Notes: generated by a model from the sequence alone, not told the origin. Positions 8,553 to 14,876 are shown, counted from the stretch's first letter. The stretch: DNA of 15,333 nt from an uncultured Collinsella sp. (GCA_934630375.1 CAKTVQ010000030.1:1-15333); one strand, 5' to 3'. A program made the numbers and translations.

Positions 8553-8912
8553 ATGACCGTACTGTTTGTTGAATATCCCAAGTGCTCGACCTGTAAGAAG
8601 GCCAAGGCATGGCTGGACGAACACGGGGTAGAGTATATCGACCGCGATATCGTTTTGGACAATCCCACGGCTGATGAGCTTGCGACCTGGATTGCTCGTT
8701 CGGGACTGCCGGTGCGGCGCTTCTTTAATTCGTCGGGCATGAAATATCGAGAGCTGGGCCTGAAGGCGCGTCTAGATGCGGGCATGACGGATCGGGAGTG
8801 CTACGAGCTGCTGGCGACCGACGGCATGCTGGTCAAGCGTCCGCTGTTGGTGGGCGACGACTTTGCGATTCCCGGCTTTAGGGAATCGGCTTGGGTCGAG
8901 GCGTTGCTGTAG
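8553..8912 (+). CDS. ArsC/Spx-family thioredoxin-fold protein
   Basis: This is a small cytoplasmic protein of the ArsC/Spx/YffB family, whose members include glutaredoxin-coupled arsenate reductases and redox-sensing RNA-polymerase-binding regulators. The product is 119 residues. The N-terminal active site reads YPKCSTCKKAKAWL, a CxxC with Cys11 and Cys14. Conserved blocks FFNSSGMKYRELGLK and LLATDGMLVKRPLLVGDD are typical of the uncharacterised 'arsenate reductase family' branch. No arsenic resistance genes are nearby, so arsenate reduction is not supported; a general thiol-redox role is as likely. The ATG follows CGGAGGAT at 8541-8548. The downstream gene is convergent. Confidence 0.85.
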   Translation: MTVLFVEYPKCSTCKKAKAWLDEHGVEYIDRDIVLDNPTADELATWIARSGLPVRRFFNSSGMKYRELGLKARLDAGMTDRECYELLATDGMLVKRPLLVGDDFAIPGFRESAWVEALL

Positions 8913-8984
8913 CGGCTGCGGAAAGTGCGACCCGTTTTGAGTGCTCAGGGTGGGACGTGTTTTCTATCGGCGGGCTCGCTCGGC

Positions 8985-9395
8985 TCAATCCTTGAGCTGT
9001 GCCCATTCGTGCGGACCGTAGACCTTTACGTGCTTGTTGGGCTTGCCGCTCCAGTACTCCTCGTCCATAAAGGGCAGATATGCCTGAACGCCGGGGCAGA
9101 TAAAGGGAATCCGCTGCTGTTGCAGTCGCTCGCGCTGGCGCTGCTCCAGGTGCGCCTCGGATATGACGGTCGGCATGCCGGACAGCTCGACGAGGCTTGC
9201 CTGGATTCGCTTAAGGTCGGGGAGTCCCGCGTGCCATGACATCCGCATGATCAAAAAGGATGCACGGCGGTATTTTGCCTGCATCACCGTGATGGCGGGG
9301 CGCAAAGTGGGATGGATTTTGTCCCGTTCGGGCCAAAGGTCAGCAGTGATCTCGAGGCCCAGGGTCTCCCATAGGTAATCAAGCTCTTCGTCCAT
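8985..9395 (-). CDS. Conserved-looking protein of unknown function
   Basis: I do not recognise this 136-residue protein with confidence. It is soluble-looking, with no membrane segment or signal peptide. It is rich in Arg, Gln, Glu and aromatic residues, and contains a block near the C-terminus reading RQRERLQQQRIPFICPGVQA followed by YLPFMDEEYW. That block is vaguely like the part before the HTH in some MarR-like regulators, but no HTH is present here, so this could be a reduced relative. ATG (9395-9393) has GAGG about six bases upstream on the minus strand; a TTG at 9416 would add seven residues. It converges on the ArsC/Spx-like gene and is divergent from the tRNA genes. Strand and start rely on the ribosome-binding site and lack of a better overlapping frame. 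Confidence 0.6.
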   Translation of the reverse strand: MDEELDYLWETLGLEITADLWPERDKIHPTLRPAITVMQAKYRRASFLIMRMSWHAGLPDLKRIQASLVELSGMPTVISEAHLEQRQRERLQQQRIPFICPGVQAYLPFMDEEYWSGKPNKHVKVYGPHEWAQLKD

Positions 9396-9464
9396 GGCGC
9401 CTCGATATCCGTGCAATGATGACGGTTCGATTGTGCCATCAGCCGTGAGTGCTGCATTGTTGTA

Positions 9465-9481
9465 ATCTACCAGCGGTAGAT
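9465..9481. promoter_or_regulatory. 17-bp palindrome, candidate operator
   Basis: ATCTACCAGCGGTAGAT has perfect 7-bp arms around a 3-bp centre. It lies 70 bp upstream of the minus-strand unknown gene and about 107 bp upstream of the tRNA promoter. The size and symmetry fit a dimeric repressor site. No regulator is identified. Confidence 0.4.
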
Positions 9482-9587
9482 GCGGGATGTTTTACGGGCT
9501 TTGGCGCCGTACGTGTCGCTGGCGCTTCACAGGTCCTTCACGTGTCGGCCGTATTTGGCTGAATTTCAAAAAAGTCAAAATTGGGGC

Positions 9588-9616
9588 TTGCGTCACGGCC
9601 GGACTTCCCGTATATT
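9588..9616 (+). promoter_or_regulatory. Promoter of the tRNA-Gln/tRNA-Glu operon
   Basis: TTGCGT (9588-9593) and TATATT (9611-9616) are separated by exactly 17 bp, placing the transcription start near 9623, about 38 bp before tRNA-Gln. This is the best sigma-70-type promoter in the window. Confidence 0.6.
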
Positions 9617-9660
9617 TCTTTCTTGCGCAAAGGCACAGCCGAGCGCAGCGATGCAGTCAT

Positions 9661-9734
9661 TGGGATGTCGTCTAATGGCAGGACAGCGGATTCTGGTTCC
9701 GTCAATGGGGGTTCGACTCCCTCCATCCCAGCCA
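9661..9734 (+). tRNA. tRNA-Gln (anticodon CTG)
   Basis: The acceptor arms TGGGATG (9661-9667) and CATCCCA (9724-9730) pair fully, with discriminator G9731 and an encoded CCA. The anticodon stem GCGGA/TCCGT encloses loop TTCTGGT, giving anticodon CTG (9693-9695), which reads the glutamine codon CAG. The T-loop GGTTCGACTCC is standard. The U-A first pair of the acceptor stem is typical of bacterial tRNA-Gln. Confidence 0.95.
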
Positions 9735-9751
9735 TTGCATTTGCTACATAT

Positions 9752-9828
9752 GGCCCGTTCGTCTAGCGGTTTAGGACGCCGCCCTCTCAAGGCGGAGATC
9801 ACCAGTTCGAATCTGGTACGGGCTACCA
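9752..9828 (+). tRNA. tRNA-Glu (anticodon CTC)
   Basis: The acceptor arms GGCCCGT (9752-9758) and ACGGGCT (9818-9824) pair with one terminal G-T wobble, followed by discriminator A and encoded CCA. The anticodon stem CCGCC/GGCGG encloses loop CTCTCAA, giving anticodon CTC (9786-9788) for the glutamate codon GAG. The T-arm CCAG-TTCGAAT-CTGG is clear. It is co-transcribed with tRNA-Gln 17 bp upstream. Confidence 0.95.
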
Positions 9829-9838
9829 AAATTGAACG

Positions 9839-9866
9839 CCCGGGCCTCGTAAGAGACCCGGGTTTT
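9839..9866 (+). terminator. Intrinsic terminator of the tRNA operon
   Basis: CCCGGG (9839-9844) pairs with CCCGGG (9857-9862), the stem being extended by CTC/GAG around a GTAA loop after one mismatch, and TTTT follows. It lies ten bases after the CCA of tRNA-Glu. Confidence 0.85.
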
Positions 9867-9925
9867 GTGTATTGACCGATATTTAAGGCGCGCGTTGAGT
9901 CTGCCGCCCGGACCGAGGAGTTGTC

Positions 9926-10843
9926 ATGGACCTGCCTATCAGCTTGGAAGACATCACGTATGCCGAGAACTATCTGGCGCAGGGCGACCTGGCTACGGCG
10001 ACGCCGCTGCTGGAGCGTCTGGTGGAGCTTGCCGAGGAGTATATCGACGCTGAATGCAAGACGGAGGAGAAGCGCCAGTACTTTAGCTTCGACAGCAAGT
10101 TTGAGCGTCTGGCCTACCGCCGCGTGGAAAAGGATCCGCGCGAGCTGGTGCAGGTCGAGGTGCCCTTTGATCGCCTGTATTCCGACATGGCGTATGCCTA
10201 CATTCGCCAGCAGGATTATGTGAGTGCTCGGAATGCCCTGATGCAGGCCGTGCGTTGGGATCCCATGAACTGCAACTATCGCTTGGACTTGGCCGAGCTG
10301 TTCCGCGCGCTCGAGGACAAGCAGGAGTGGGCATCGCTCTCGTTCTCGGTGCTGGAGCGCGCGAGCGACGGTAAGTGCGCCGCACGCGCCTACACCAATT
10401 TGGGTCAGTACTTCTTGGAGCCCGAGACCGAGAACATTTCGGCTGCCGTGGGCTGCGCGCGTCTGGCGCTGCGCCTGGCGCCCAATGATGCGCATACGAC
10501 GCGCCTGCTCAACAAGATCCATACCACCTATCCGGATGCCGCGGACGAGAGTGACGACCATGTGATGGGTGAGCTCGCCCTGCAGGGCGTGCCGACCTCG
10601 CCTTCGGCCGAGATCGCCATCTGCCTGATCATGTGCGCGACCGATGCTGCAAGCGACGGCGACAAGCAGGAGGCTACGCGTCTGACGGTCCGTGCCCGCG
10701 ACCTGGTGGGCGAGGAGGCATGCGCGGCGATTATCAAGCTGGTGCGCGAGAGCGATGCCGAGCTTAATGCCGAGCGCAGGGCAAAGCGCGAGGCTGCGGG
10801 TTCAAACGCCGATGGCGCCAAGGAGGCCGGCGATGCCCAGTAA
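9926..10843 (+). CDS. Tetratricopeptide-repeat protein
   Basis: This is a soluble 305-residue protein dominated by helical pairs of the TPR type, probably a scaffold or protein-interaction factor in the cytoplasm; the partner is unknown. Recognisable repeats include AENYLAQGDLATATPLLERL (near 13-32), SDMAYAYIRQQDYVSARNAL followed by MQAVRWDP (near 86-113), and YTNLGQYFLEPETENISAAV (near 156-175). The C-terminal 40 residues are Ala/Glu/Lys/Arg-rich and probably disordered. The ATG follows GAGGAG at 9915-9920. Its last 11 bases overlap the start of smpB, and the smpB ribosome-binding site lies inside this gene, so the two are translationally coupled. That linkage hints at, but does not prove, a role around translation. 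Confidence 0.85.
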   Translation: MDLPISLEDITYAENYLAQGDLATATPLLERLVELAEEYIDAECKTEEKRQYFSFDSKFERLAYRRVEKDPRELVQVEVPFDRLYSDMAYAYIRQQDYVSARNALMQAVRWDPMNCNYRLDLAELFRALEDKQEWASLSFSVLERASDGKCAARAYTNLGQYFLEPETENISAAVGCARLALRLAPNDAHTTRLLNKIHTTYPDAADESDDHVMGELALQGVPTSPSAEIAICLIMCATDAASDGDKQEATRLTVRARDLVGEEACAAIIKLVRESDAELNAERRAKREAAGSNADGAKEAGDAQ

Positions 10844-11303
10844 GCGCGAGCGCAAGCTCATTTCCAAGAATCGCTCGGCACATCACGAGTACTTTATCGA
10901 TGAGACGTTTGAGTGCGGTATTGAGCTGAGCGGTACCGAGGTCAAGTCGATTCGCGAGCGCGCGTGTCAGATTACCGATACCTTCGCGCTGATTCGTGGC
11001 GGGGAGTGTTGGCTCGTCGGCCTGCATATCCACCCTTATAGCCATGGCGGCGTTTGGAATCGCGATCCCGACCGTCGGCGCCGTCTGCTGCTGCACCGCA
11101 AGGAGATCGACTTTCTTGACGGCAAACTTCGCAACCGTGGTTATGCGCTGGTTCCGTTGGAGCTCTACTTTAATACCGACGGTCGCGTAAAACTGCTGCT
11201 GGGCCTGGGTCGCGGCAAGAAGCTCTACGACAAGCGCGAGGACATGGCCAAGCGTGATGTCCAACGCGAGATCGACCGCGCCCTCAAGGAACGCAACCGC
11301 TAG
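10833..11303 (+). CDS. smpB: SsrA (tmRNA)-binding protein SmpB
   Basis: SmpB binds tmRNA, delivers it to stalled ribosomes and mimics the missing codon-anticodon helix during trans-translation. The product is 156 residues, the normal length. It begins KLISKNRSAHHEYFIDETFECGIEL, followed by SGTEVKSIRE, all hallmark blocks. The beta-barrel core continues to LVPLELYFNTDGRVKLLLGL. The C-terminal tail GRGKKLYDKREDMAKRD, then the basic tail, is the segment that enters the mRNA channel. ATG 10833 is preceded by AAGGAGG (10820-10826) inside the TPR gene, and the reading frames overlap by 11 bases. The ssrA gene is not found directly downstream, where it often lies. Confidence 0.97.
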   Translation: MPSKRERKLISKNRSAHHEYFIDETFECGIELSGTEVKSIRERACQITDTFALIRGGECWLVGLHIHPYSHGGVWNRDPDRRRRLLLHRKEIDFLDGKLRNRGYALVPLELYFNTDGRVKLLLGLGRGKKLYDKREDMAKRDVQREIDRALKERNR

Positions 11304-11315
11304 GCGCTCTGTATA

Positions 11316-11382
11316 AGTTGCGGTGGAATGCGGACTGTTTTGCCTGTTTGAGGGACTATTCAGTCCCTATTTCACCGCAACT
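11316..11382. repeat. 67-bp inverted repeat after smpB
   Basis: The 25-bp arms at 11316-11340 and 11358-11382 are complementary at 20 of 25 positions, starting with a perfect AGTTGCGGTG / CACCGCAACT, around a 17-base loop. An alternative inner hairpin pairs AGGGACT (11351-11357) with AGTCCCT (11362-11368). There is no T-run, so it is not a standard terminator. It resembles a MITE- or REP-like intergenic element but shares no sequence with the other repeat families in this window. Confidence 0.7.
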
Positions 11383-11424
11383 GCGGGTGTCTCATCTTTC
11401 TTACTGTTCTGACACATATGTTTC

Positions 11425-11458
11425 AAAGGCAGCGTCCGCTATGGGCGCTGCCTTTTTT
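11425..11458 (+). terminator. Intrinsic terminator downstream of smpB
   Basis: AAAGGCAGCG (11425-11434) pairs with CGCTGCCTTT (11446-11455), and the T-run continues to 11458. It closes the TPR-smpB unit and precedes the flavin reductase gene. Confidence 0.85.
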
Positions 11459-11509
11459 GTGGGTACATACATCCATGAGGTTCCAACCCGAGCTAGGGGA
11501 GTGATCGTT

Positions 11510-12013
11510 ATGGACAAAACTGCGTTCTTTACCATGCCGAGCGGCCTGTACGTGGTGAGCGCCGCGGCAGACGGGCTGCGCGCCGGCTGCGTCATCAACA
11601 CGGCGGTGCAGGTGACGTCCATGCCGCCGCGCATTTCGGTTGCCGTGAACAAGGACAACGTCACCTCGGGCGTCATCGCATCGGCCAAAGCGTTCGCGCT
11701 GACCGTGATCGATCAGACCGCCGACATGCTCTACATCGGTAACTTTGGGTTCCGCACCAGCAGCGATTATGACAAGTTTGCCAAATACGAGACCCGCGAG
11801 ACGGCTCTGGGCATGCCCTATGTGCCCGAGCACGCGACGGCCCTGTTTAGCTGCCGTTTGATCGACACTGTGGATGTGGGCACGCATCTACTGTTTATTG
11901 GCGAGGTCGAGGATGCCGAGCGCCTGAGCGACGAGACGCCGCTCACCTACGATTACTACCATAAGGTCCTGAAGGGCAAGACGCCTCCGAAGGCGTCCTC
12001 GTATCAAGGCTAG
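11510..12013 (+). CDS. Flavin reductase-like FMN-binding protein
   Basis: This is a split-barrel FMN-binding protein of the flavin reductase-like family, expected to move electrons from NAD(P)H to flavin and on to an acceptor in the cytoplasm. The product is 167 residues. Residues 10-50 contain the flavin-binding core PSGLYVVSA...GCVINTAVQVTSMPPRISVAVNKDN, followed by FGFRTSSDYDKFAKY and LFIGEVEDAERL. The C-terminus TYDYYHKVLKGKTPPKA resembles the linker that joins the flavin reductase and rubredoxin domains in high-molecular-weight rubredoxin (Hrb) of acetogens. Here the chain stops and a rubredoxin gene follows 88 bp later. ATG 11510 has GGGGAG about eight bases upstream; earlier in-frame codons would run into the terminator. 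Confidence 0.85.
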   Translation: MDKTAFFTMPSGLYVVSAAADGLRAGCVINTAVQVTSMPPRISVAVNKDNVTSGVIASAKAFALTVIDQTADMLYIGNFGFRTSSDYDKFAKYETRETALGMPYVPEHATALFSCRLIDTVDVGTHLLFIGEVEDAERLSDETPLTYDYYHKVLKGKTPPKASSYQG

Positions 12014-12030
12014 AAATGTTTTAAAAATAC

Positions 12031-12058
12031 TTGTATTATATTATTGAGAATATATACT
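12031..12058 (+). promoter_or_regulatory. AT-rich promoter of the rubredoxin gene
   Basis: TTGTAT (12031-12036) and TATACT (12053-12058) are spaced by 16 bp in an unusually AT-rich stretch (about 12014-12070). TTATT (12041-12045) and AATAA form a loose inverted repeat over the -10 region, a possible site for a Fur/PerR-type repressor. The operator idea is inference. Confidence 0.5.
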
Positions 12059-12101
12059 AATAAGTAAGTACACCAGCAGTCACGTTCGAGAGGAGAACAT
12101 C

Positions 12102-12245
12102 ATGGCTGAGGAGAAGAAGACGTATAAGTTCGTGTGCATCGTTTGCGGTTACGAGGTTGAGGTCGACACGCCCGAGCTGCCCGAGGATTACGTGTGCCCG
12201 GTCTGCGGCGTCGGTCCCGATCAGTTTGAGCTCGTCGAGGAGTAG
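12102..12245 (+). CDS. Short rubredoxin
   Basis: This is an iron-binding one-electron carrier. The 47-residue product has two CxxCG knuckles: FVCIVCGYE (Cys12, Cys15) and [18 protein letters not shown] (Cys32, Cys35), which together bind one Fe. Only 16 residues separate the knuckles, against about 29 in classical clostridial rubredoxin, so the mid loop is shortened as in rubrerythrin- or Hrb-type rubredoxin domains. Likely partners are the flavin reductase encoded upstream and an oxygen- or peroxide-reducing enzyme elsewhere. The ATG follows GAGGAG at 12090-12095. The gene has its own AT-rich promoter and a downstream terminator. Confidence 0.93.
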   Translation: MAEEKKTYKFVCIVCGYEVEVDTPELPEDYVCPVCGVGPDQFELVEE

Positions 12246-12285
12246 CTCGCAGACACACGGCTCGTATCAACGCATAGCTCTGTCC

Positions 12286-12322
12286 AAGGGCCTCGGTCGA
12301 ATTCTCGGCCGGGGCCCTTTTC
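12286..12322 (+). terminator. Intrinsic terminator of the rubredoxin gene
   Basis: AAGGGCCTCGGTCG (12286-12299) pairs with CGGCCGGGGCCCTTT (12306-12320) with small mismatches, followed by a short T-run. It is the start of a 388-bp gene-free stretch (12246-12633) that also holds the solo repeat arm and the first three-copy palindrome array. Confidence 0.75.
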
Positions 12323-12324
12323 CT

Positions 12325-12340
12325 CCGTCCCCAAGGGATC
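12325..12340. repeat. Solo arm of the 74-156 repeat family
   Basis: CCGTCCCCAAGGGATC differs at one base from the reverse complement of the left arm at 74-89. No partner arm lies within 150 bp on either side, so it may be a decayed copy. Confidence 0.45.
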
Positions 12341-12389
12341 ACGGTTGCTGTTGGCCGATCCTGTCTGTTGTGAGTCCGGTCGACCTTTT

Positions 12390-12606
12390 GTCTTAATCTG
12401 TAACGTCTAACGGCTCAAAACGGGTCTTCCTGTTACAGATCGAGACAAACCAAAACCGTCCGGAAGAAGATCTCAATCTGTAACATCTAACGGTGGAAAT
12501 TGGGTCCACTTGTTACAGATTGAGACAAACGGAGCTGTCCTTCGGAATGATCTCGATCTGTAACATCTAGACATCAAAAGAGGGTCTAGATGTTACAGAT
12601 CGAGAC
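12390..12606. repeat. Array A: three 57-bp palindromes on an 80-bp period
   Basis: Copies lie at 12390-12446, 12470-12526 and 12550-12606, each 57 bp and each starting exactly 80 bp after the previous one. Every copy has 16-bp arms of the type RTCTCRATCTGTAACA and its inverse, around a 25-base interior with an AAA centre. Copy 3 has perfect 22-bp arms (12551-12572, 12584-12605). The two 23-base spacers each begin AAAC. The array lies between the convergent rubredoxin and mntH genes, 27 bp from the mntH stop, and could protect 3' ends as REP hairpins do. There is no open reading frame and no T-run. Confidence 0.9.
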
Positions 12607-12633
12607 GTTTGCCTGGGTAGGTGCCCCGTCCCA

Positions 12634-13890
12634 TTACATCCCTGTCAACAACACGACATCGAGAATCGTCACGATGGCACCGATCCCTACGAGCAGCGCG
12701 TTGAGCGGGCGCGAGTTGGCGTATTTGCCCATGACGCGGGGCGAACTGGTGAGTCGTATGAGCACAAAGACCGTAATCGGCAGCTGAAGCGACAGCAGTG
12801 CCTGACTCCAAATGAGACCCTCAAAAGGATTCGGGACGACCAAGCACGCCGCCACTGCGCCGACGAAACAGGCCGCCACCCCGATCGAGGAATGTCGGTC
12901 GTGGATGTCGTATTCCTCGTCGAACATGCCCGCAGTGATGGTGCCTGCCGCCATGCCCGCCGTCACGCTACTCGAGAGGCCCGCGAACAGCAGCGCTACC
13001 GCAAAGATGGTCGAGCTCGCCGGGCCCAAGATGGGGGAGAGCGTGGCCGCTGCGACGGCGAGGTCGTCTACGACCATGCCGTGCGCAAAGAAGGTCGTTG
13101 CGGCAAGGATGACCATGGCCGAGTTGATTGCCCAGCCCACGCCCATCGAAAAGAGCGTGTCGAAGAGCTCGTAGTGCAGACGTTCTTCGATAACTTGCTC
13201 GCCTTGGCCTTCGAAGTGCATGGATTGGATGACCTCGGAGTGCAGAAATAGGTTGTGTGGCATAACGACCGCACCCAGGACACTCACGATAATCGTTGCC
13301 GAGTCGGCAGGCATGCTGGGGATGATCCAGCTTGCGGTTGCTTGCGGCCAGTCGACTTTGACCAGCGCGAGCTCTGCTAAAAACGAGAGTCCCACCACAC
13401 CCACGAAGGCGATGATCCAGCGTTCGGCGCGCTTGTAGGAGCTCGTCATGAGCATCGCCATCGATACTGCCGCCACGATGACGCAGCCCGCGCGCACGGG
13501 CAGCCCAAAGAGCATTTGAAGGGCAATCGCGCCGCCCAGGACTTCGGCCATGGCGGTGGCGATGGTCGCGAGATAGGCGCTGGCGAGCACCGTACGCCCG
13601 ACGAAGCGGGGGAGGTAACGTGTCGTGGCCTCGGCAAGGCAGGCGCCCGTGGCGATACCCAGGTGAGCCGCGTTGTGCTGCAGCACGATGAGCATAATCG
13701 TGGACAGCGTGACGATCCACAGCAGCGCGTAGCCAAACTGCGAGCCCGCGGCCATATTGGAGGCCCAGTTGCCCGGGTCGATAAAGCCGACGGTCACGAG
13801 CAGCCCGGGGCCGATATGCCGCGCAATGTCTAGGCCTCCGTGACCGCCGGTGCGCCGGGAACCAAAGTGTTGTTTGAGATGGTTGAGCAT
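12634..13890 (-). CDS. mntH: Nramp-family divalent metal transporter
   Basis: This is a proton-coupled importer of Mn2+ and related divalent metals in the cytoplasmic membrane. The product is 418 residues with about eleven hydrophobic segments, the Nramp norm. The metal-site motifs are intact: DPGN (38-41) in the first membrane segment, within IGPGLLVTVGFIDPGNWASN, and MPHN (210-213) in the sixth, within GAVVMPHNLFLHS. ATG 13890 is chosen because CAGGAG lies six bases upstream on the minus strand; an upstream in-frame ATG at 13926 has no ribosome-binding site. gpmA ends 75 bp upstream on the same strand with no clear terminator between, so they probably form one transcript. No Mn-responsive mntR gene is nearby, and no riboswitch was recognised. 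Confidence 0.93.
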   Translation of the reverse strand: MLNHLKQHFGSRRTGGHGGLDIARHIGPGLLVTVGFIDPGNWASNMAAGSQFGYALLWIVTLSTIMLIVLQHNAAHLGIATGACLAEATTRYLPRFVGRTVLASAYLATIATAMAEVLGGAIALQMLFGLPVRAGCVIVAAVSMAMLMTSSYKRAERWIIAFVGVVGLSFLAELALVKVDWPQATASWIIPSMPADSATIIVSVLGAVVMPHNLFLHSEVIQSMHFEGQGEQVIEERLHYELFDTLFSMGVGWAINSAMVILAATTFFAHGMVVDDLAVAAATLSPILGPASSTIFAVALLFAGLSSSVTAGMAAGTITAGMFDEEYDIHDRHSSIGVAACFVGAVAACLVVPNPFEGLIWSQALLSLQLPITVFVLIRLTSSPRVMGKYANSRPLNALLVGIGAIVTILDVVLLTGM

Positions 13891-13965
13891 GGTGCGCTCC
13901 TGTGTATGGGCGGCGTGACGTCGCATCTGGGCCGTGCGGCGCCACGCGTCGGTTTTGGGTTGGGG

Positions 13966-14739
13966 CTACTTGTGTGCTTTGCCCTGATTGGCCACGGCGT
14001 CGATCTTGGCGGCGATGGTCGCCGGGTCGCCGATGTAGCGCTTGTCGAGGACGTTGAAATCGGTGTCGAAGGTGTAGACGAGCGGCACACCGGTGGGGAT
14101 GTTGACCTTGAGGATCTCCTCGGGCGTGAGGTGCTCGAGCTTCATGACGAGTGAGCGCAGGGAGTTGCCGTGTGCGGCGATGAGTACGCGCTTGCCGGCG
14201 AGCATCTGGGGGCGAATCTCGTCTTCGAAATAGGGCCAGGCGCGGGCGATCGTGCCCTTGAGGCACTCGGTATAGGGCAGCTGATCGGGCGCGACGTCGC
14301 GGTATTGCTCCTGGGTGTGGGGGTCGCGCGCGTCGTCCGGCTCGAGTGCCGGCGGGCAGACATCGAAGGAGCGGCGCCAGATGAGCACCTGTTCGTCGCC
14401 GTGCTCCGCGGCGGCATCGGCCTTGTTGAGACCCTGCAACGCACCGTAGTGGCGCTCGTTGAGCTTCCAGGATTTGATGACGGGCAGCCACTCGCGATCC
14501 ATTTGGCCGAGCACGATGTTGAGGGTGCGGATCGCGCGCTTGAGACGCGAAGTGTAGCAGACGTCAAAGTCGAAACCGGCTTCTTTGAGGGCGCGGCCGC
14601 CTGCCGCCGCCTCTTCGCGGCCCGTGTCGGTGAGCTCGACATCGGTCCAGCCGGTGAACAGGTTGAGCTTGTTCCACTCGGACTCTCCGTGACGGATAAG
14701 GACGAGTTGCATCGTCTGCTGGTCTGCTTGGTGCGCCAT
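13966..14739 (-). CDS. gpmA: 2,3-bisphosphoglycerate-dependent phosphoglycerate mutase
   Basis: The enzyme interconverts 3- and 2-phosphoglycerate in glycolysis and gluconeogenesis in the cytoplasm. The product is 257 residues, slightly longer than the E. coli enzyme. The histidine-phosphatase signature LIRHGESEWN places the phosphohistidine at His17 with Arg16. TSRLKRAIRT (63-72), the catalytic Glu95 in LNERHYGALQGLNK (93-106), and His190 in AAHGNSLRS complete the active site. ATG 14739 has AAGGAGG on the minus strand at 14745-14751, giving a nine-residue N-terminal extension before MQLVLIRHG. The internal Met10 is a possible alternative start but lacks such a site. It leads an apparent operon with mntH. 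Confidence 0.96.
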   Translation of the reverse strand: MAHQADQQTMQLVLIRHGESEWNKLNLFTGWTDVELTDTGREEAAAGGRALKEAGFDFDVCYTSRLKRAIRTLNIVLGQMDREWLPVIKSWKLNERHYGALQGLNKADAAAEHGDEQVLIWRRSFDVCPPALEPDDARDPHTQEQYRDVAPDQLPYTECLKGTIARAWPYFEDEIRPQMLAGKRVLIAAHGNSLRSLVMKLEHLTPEEILKVNIPTGVPLVYTFDTDFNVLDKRYIGDPATIAAKIDAVANQGKAHK

Positions 14740-14791
14740 AGGGGCCTCCTTGATCTGGCACGGTGTGCGTGCCGTTTGCTTGACGCCGCAA

Positions 14792-14820
14792 AGGATACCC
14801 GTTTTAAGCTTAAAAGTTAA
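14792..14820 (-). promoter_or_regulatory. Candidate promoter of gpmA-mntH
   Basis: On the minus strand TTAACT (14820-14815) and TATCCT (14797-14792) are 17 bp apart. The spacer contains the perfect 14-bp palindrome TTTTAAGCTTAAAA (14802-14815), a possible regulator site overlapping the promoter. Confidence 0.42.
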
Positions 14821-14876
14821 CCAAGACTAACAAAATTGTTCTATTTGAATGGGATGGTGAAGGGGGCTGCCGAAAT

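Noticed and set aside
8913..8984. Bidirectional terminator between the ArsC/Spx-like gene and the convergent unknown gene
   Set aside because: The region has CCC and GGG runs and TTTT tracts, but no stem of useful length could be drawn.
9752..9838. Integration site at the 3' end of tRNA-Glu
   Set aside because: There is no integrase gene and no direct repeat of the tRNA 3' end elsewhere in the window.
9593..10561. 322-residue minus-strand frame
   Set aside because: It crosses both tRNA genes and the antisense of the TPR gene, so it is a chance frame.
11304..11424. tmRNA (ssrA) gene directly after smpB
   Set aside because: No tRNA-Ala-like ends, tag-peptide frame or 3' CCA-bearing acceptor stem is present; the region holds an inverted repeat and a terminator.
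12968..14491. 507-residue open frame on the minus strand
   Set aside because: It runs through gpmA and mntH in another frame on the same strand. Its composition is dominated by Arg, Ala and Pro and it has no recognisable motif.
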